A DNA stretch of 8,368 nt, taken from assembly GCA_018609855.1 (NCBI GenBank), contig JAHENU010000015.1, positions 1 to 8,368 of the forward strand, given 5' to 3'. The notes beneath the pieces are model-generated. The model was not told where the DNA came from and searched no databases. It saw only the letters and a program-made list of their open reading frames with translations. Below, piece by piece: positions 6,762 through 8,368 of this stretch. This DNA is from Candidatus Nanohaloarchaea archaeon. GTDB taxonomy: Archaea > Nanohalarchaeota > Nanosalinia > Nanosalinales > JAHENU01. The translations under genes were made by a program, and so were the position numbers. How positions within the stretch are numbered: the stretch's first letter is position 1; each line of letters opens with the position of its first letter.

Positions 6762-7856
6762 ATGCAACGTATTGTGCTGCATGTTGATCTTGACTCATTC
6801 TACGCGCAAGTGGAAATGGTGCGGCAGCCTGAGCTACAAGACAAGCCCGTTGTTGTTGGCATGTTTTCCCGGGATGAATATTCTGGCGCTGTGGCGACAG
6901 CGAATTACAAGGCACGGGAGTTGGGTATTCGGTCAGCTTTACCTTTGCGGACAGCGCATGAACGGGCCACTGAAGATACTGTGTTTTTGCCGGCTGATAA
7001 AACGTATTACAACGAAGTATCTGATCGGGTTATGGCCATTATTGCTGAATATGGTGATGCGTTTGAAAGCATTAGTGTGGATGAAGCCTATATAGAGGTG
7101 ACGGAACGGTGTGAGGGAAATTTTCAGAAGGCACAGCTGTTGGCACAGCGAATGAAACAGGACATATGGCAGGCAGAGGCGTTGACTTGTTCTGTCGGGA
7201 TTGGCAGTAATAAATTGGTGGCCAAAATGGCTTCGGATGCGGATAAGCCAGATGGATTGACCGTGGTGCGGCCTGAGGAAGCGCAGGCATTTTTGGCTCC
7301 GTTATCAGTGGAAGAATTGTATTCGGTGGGGCCGAAGACAGCTACTGTGTTGCGGGAGCATAATATGGAGACGATTGGCGATATTGCGGCAGCAGAGCCG
7401 CAACGACTGGTGCATGTGTTCGGTCAAAATCGGGCACAGGAGTTGCAGCAGTTTGCGCAGGCGATTGACGAGAGGGTTGTGGCGCAGCAGGACAAAAAAC
7501 AGCTGTCCCGCATCACGACATTGGCAGAGGATACGCGGGATGTGGCGACAATTTGTTCCGTTATCGAACGGCTGGCAGCGGATGTGTGTGAGCGGTTGGT
7601 GGCGCACGGCGTGCAGGGGAAGACCATTACGTTTATTGCTATGAGCACTGAACGTGATGCCTATACGCGCTCTCAGACCATTGCCCAGCCGTGTGCAGAC
7701 ACTACCACTGTGGCACAGACGTGTTCGGATCTGGCAGAGACATTTTTGGCTGAGCACGATGCTGTGTTGCGGCGTATCGGTGTGCGCGTGTCGCATTTTG
7801 TGTCTTCCGGAGCAGGTCAGTCAGCACAGACATCGCTGTCATCCTTTGCGTCATGA
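6762..7856 (+). CDS. dinB: DNA polymerase IV (Y-family, Dpo4/DinB type)
   Basis: 364 residues, similar to Sulfolobus Dpo4 throughout. Motif I is HVDLDSFYAQVE, with metal ligand D9 and the predicted steric-gate Tyr Y14. GAVATANYKARELGIRSALP follows at about 42-61. Motif III is SISVDEAY with D107 and E108. CSVGIGSNKLVAKMASDADK at 143-162 completes the palm, followed by the helix-hairpin-helix thumb around VEELYSVGPKTA. The little-finger domain fills the rest and ends in GVRVSHF, as in Dpo4. The last residues, QTSLSSFAS, fit a PIP box (Q356, L359, F362) for docking on the PCNA clamp, but with one aromatic instead of two. It copies past damaged bases with low fidelity. The frame stays open upstream to 6528, but that extension overlaps the CPBP gene and looks non-coding. 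ATG 6744 is an alternative start adding six residues. Codons look more GC-rich than in the neighbours. Confidence 0.95.
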   Translation: MQRIVLHVDLDSFYAQVEMVRQPELQDKPVVVGMFSRDEYSGAVATANYKARELGIRSALPLRTAHERATEDTVFLPADKTYYNEVSDRVMAIIAEYGDAFESISVDEAYIEVTERCEGNFQKAQLLAQRMKQDIWQAEALTCSVGIGSNKLVAKMASDADKPDGLTVVRPEEAQAFLAPLSVEELYSVGPKTATVLREHNMETIGDIAAAEPQRLVHVFGQNRAQELQQFAQAIDERVVAQQDKKQLSRITTLAEDTRDVATICSVIERLAADVCERLVAHGVQGKTITFIAMSTERDAYTRSQTIAQPCADTTTVAQTCSDLAETFLAEHDAVLRRIGVRVSHFVSSGAGQSAQTSLSSFAS

Positions 7857-7880
7857 GCGTACCGGCAGCGGCACGTAAGA

Positions 7881-7887
7881 TTTATTA
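7881..7887 (+). promoter_or_regulatory. TATA box of the secreted protein gene
   Basis: TTTATTA is centred 27 nt upstream of the ATG at 7911, within the 54-bp gap after the dinB stop. The spacing supports a leaderless transcript separate from dinB and selects 7911 over the out-of-frame ATG at 7906. Confidence 0.5.
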
Positions 7888-7910
7888 CCACAGACTGTGC
7901 AGAGAATGGT

Positions 7911-8368
7911 ATGCGGTATCGCGCGAGTATAGTATTGTGTCTTGTCGTAGCTATCTGGTTCTCCCTCGGCGGGGCGGCCTCCTCCCCCCAACCGGATATC
8001 TTGTTGGTGAAGGATTCGCATCGTATTCCGAATAGTGAGTTAGAAGATGAATATGAGGATGCATTGGTCTGGAATTCGTACACCTATAGTACGCATTCAG
8101 TTAATGGAAGAGAGGAATCTGGGCCCTCTCTTGACGAATTACGGAAGTATGATGTTGTTATTTGGTTTACAGGGGAAGATGATGGCAATAACGATTTTAA
8201 GACATTGACAGACACAGATCGGTCGAGACTGAAAACATATGTGCAAGAGTATGAAGGGCGTTTGTTTCTGACCGGGCAAGGGATTGGGCAGCACATTGGC
8301 CAAAGTGATTTTTACAAAAATGTGTTGCATGGTTATTTCTGTAAAAACGATGTAGACTATGACGACCC
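7911..8368 (+). CDS. Secreted protein with DJ-1/PfpI-like domain, C-terminus missing
   Basis: The frame is open from ATG 7911 to the right edge, giving 152 residues with no stop. MRYRASIVLCLVVAIWFSLG is a signal peptide: basic start, hydrophobic core, then GAASS. The mature part starts with DILLVKDSH and continues with LDELRKYDVVIWFTGEDDG, LTDTDRSRLKTYVQEYEGRL, FLTGQGIGQHIG and SDFYKNVLHGYF. This is the recognisable domain, related in fold to class I glutamine amidotransferase/DJ-1 proteins, found in large secreted proteins and beside peptidase domains (S8, M6) of archaea and bacteria. It usually starts LLVDDDGG; here VKDSH replaces it. The domain has no proven catalysis in that context. What lies downstream (protease, PKD-type repeats, anchor) cannot be seen, so the full protein's role is open. 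Confidence 0.8.
   Translation, partial: MRYRASIVLCLVVAIWFSLGGAASSPQPDILLVKDSHRIPNSELEDEYEDALVWNSYTYSTHSVNGREESGPSLDELRKYDVVIWFTGEDDGNNDFKTLTDTDRSRLKTYVQEYEGRLFLTGQGIGQHIGQSDFYKNVLHGYFCKNDVDYDD

Noticed and set aside
7305..7796. Minus-strand open frame of 163 codons inside dinB
   Set aside because: It is opposite to well-conserved dinB coding sequence, and its Cys/His/Arg-rich composition is that of a reverse-frame shadow.
1..8368. CRISPR arrays, insertion sequences, tRNA/rRNA genes and long repeats
   Set aside because: No regularly spaced repeats, transposase-like frames, terminal inverted repeats or RNA gene signatures were seen on reading.

Overview
The window looks archaeal. In front of most genes there is an A/T-rich TATA-like box centred about 25-28 nt upstream of the start codon, with no Shine-Dalgarno sequence between them. 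That is the layout of archaeal leaderless transcripts. The Y-family polymerase resembles archaeal Dpo4 and ends in a PCNA-binding (PIP-box-like) tail, one unknown gene belongs to DUF996 (frequent in archaea), and an extracellular domain is crowded with N-X-S/T sequons. Lineage cannot be fixed from this stretch. The mid-40s GC estimated by eye and the fairly acidic proteins would fit a DPANN-type archaeon such as Nanohaloarchaeota, but that is a guess.

Layout, left to right. A cytosolic GH15 glucoamylase/trehalase-type enzyme (minus, C-terminus cut by the window edge) diverges from three same-strand genes: a small two-helix membrane protein, a DUF996 membrane protein and a membrane-anchored TPR protein. 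These converge on a minus-strand group across a 256-bp gene-free gap. Read in the direction of transcription, that group is a CPBP intramembrane protease with a PepSY-like ectodomain, then thioredoxin reductase (trxB), then a small four-helix membrane protein. Divergent from the protease is DNA polymerase IV (dinB). Last comes the start of a secreted protein with a DJ-1/PfpI-like domain, cut by the right edge.

Most genes appear to have their own TATA box, so the window is better read as a run of individually transcribed genes than as operons. The recognised functions are central: alpha-glucan or trehalose hydrolysis, thiol redox, translesion synthesis, membrane proteolysis and a surface protein. 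No mobile element, CRISPR array, tRNA or rRNA was seen. The items most worth a second look are the heavily sequon-decorated ectodomain of the protease, the run of unknown membrane/TPR genes, and the start sites implied by the promoter spacing. I did not find convincing evidence of a wholly new system.
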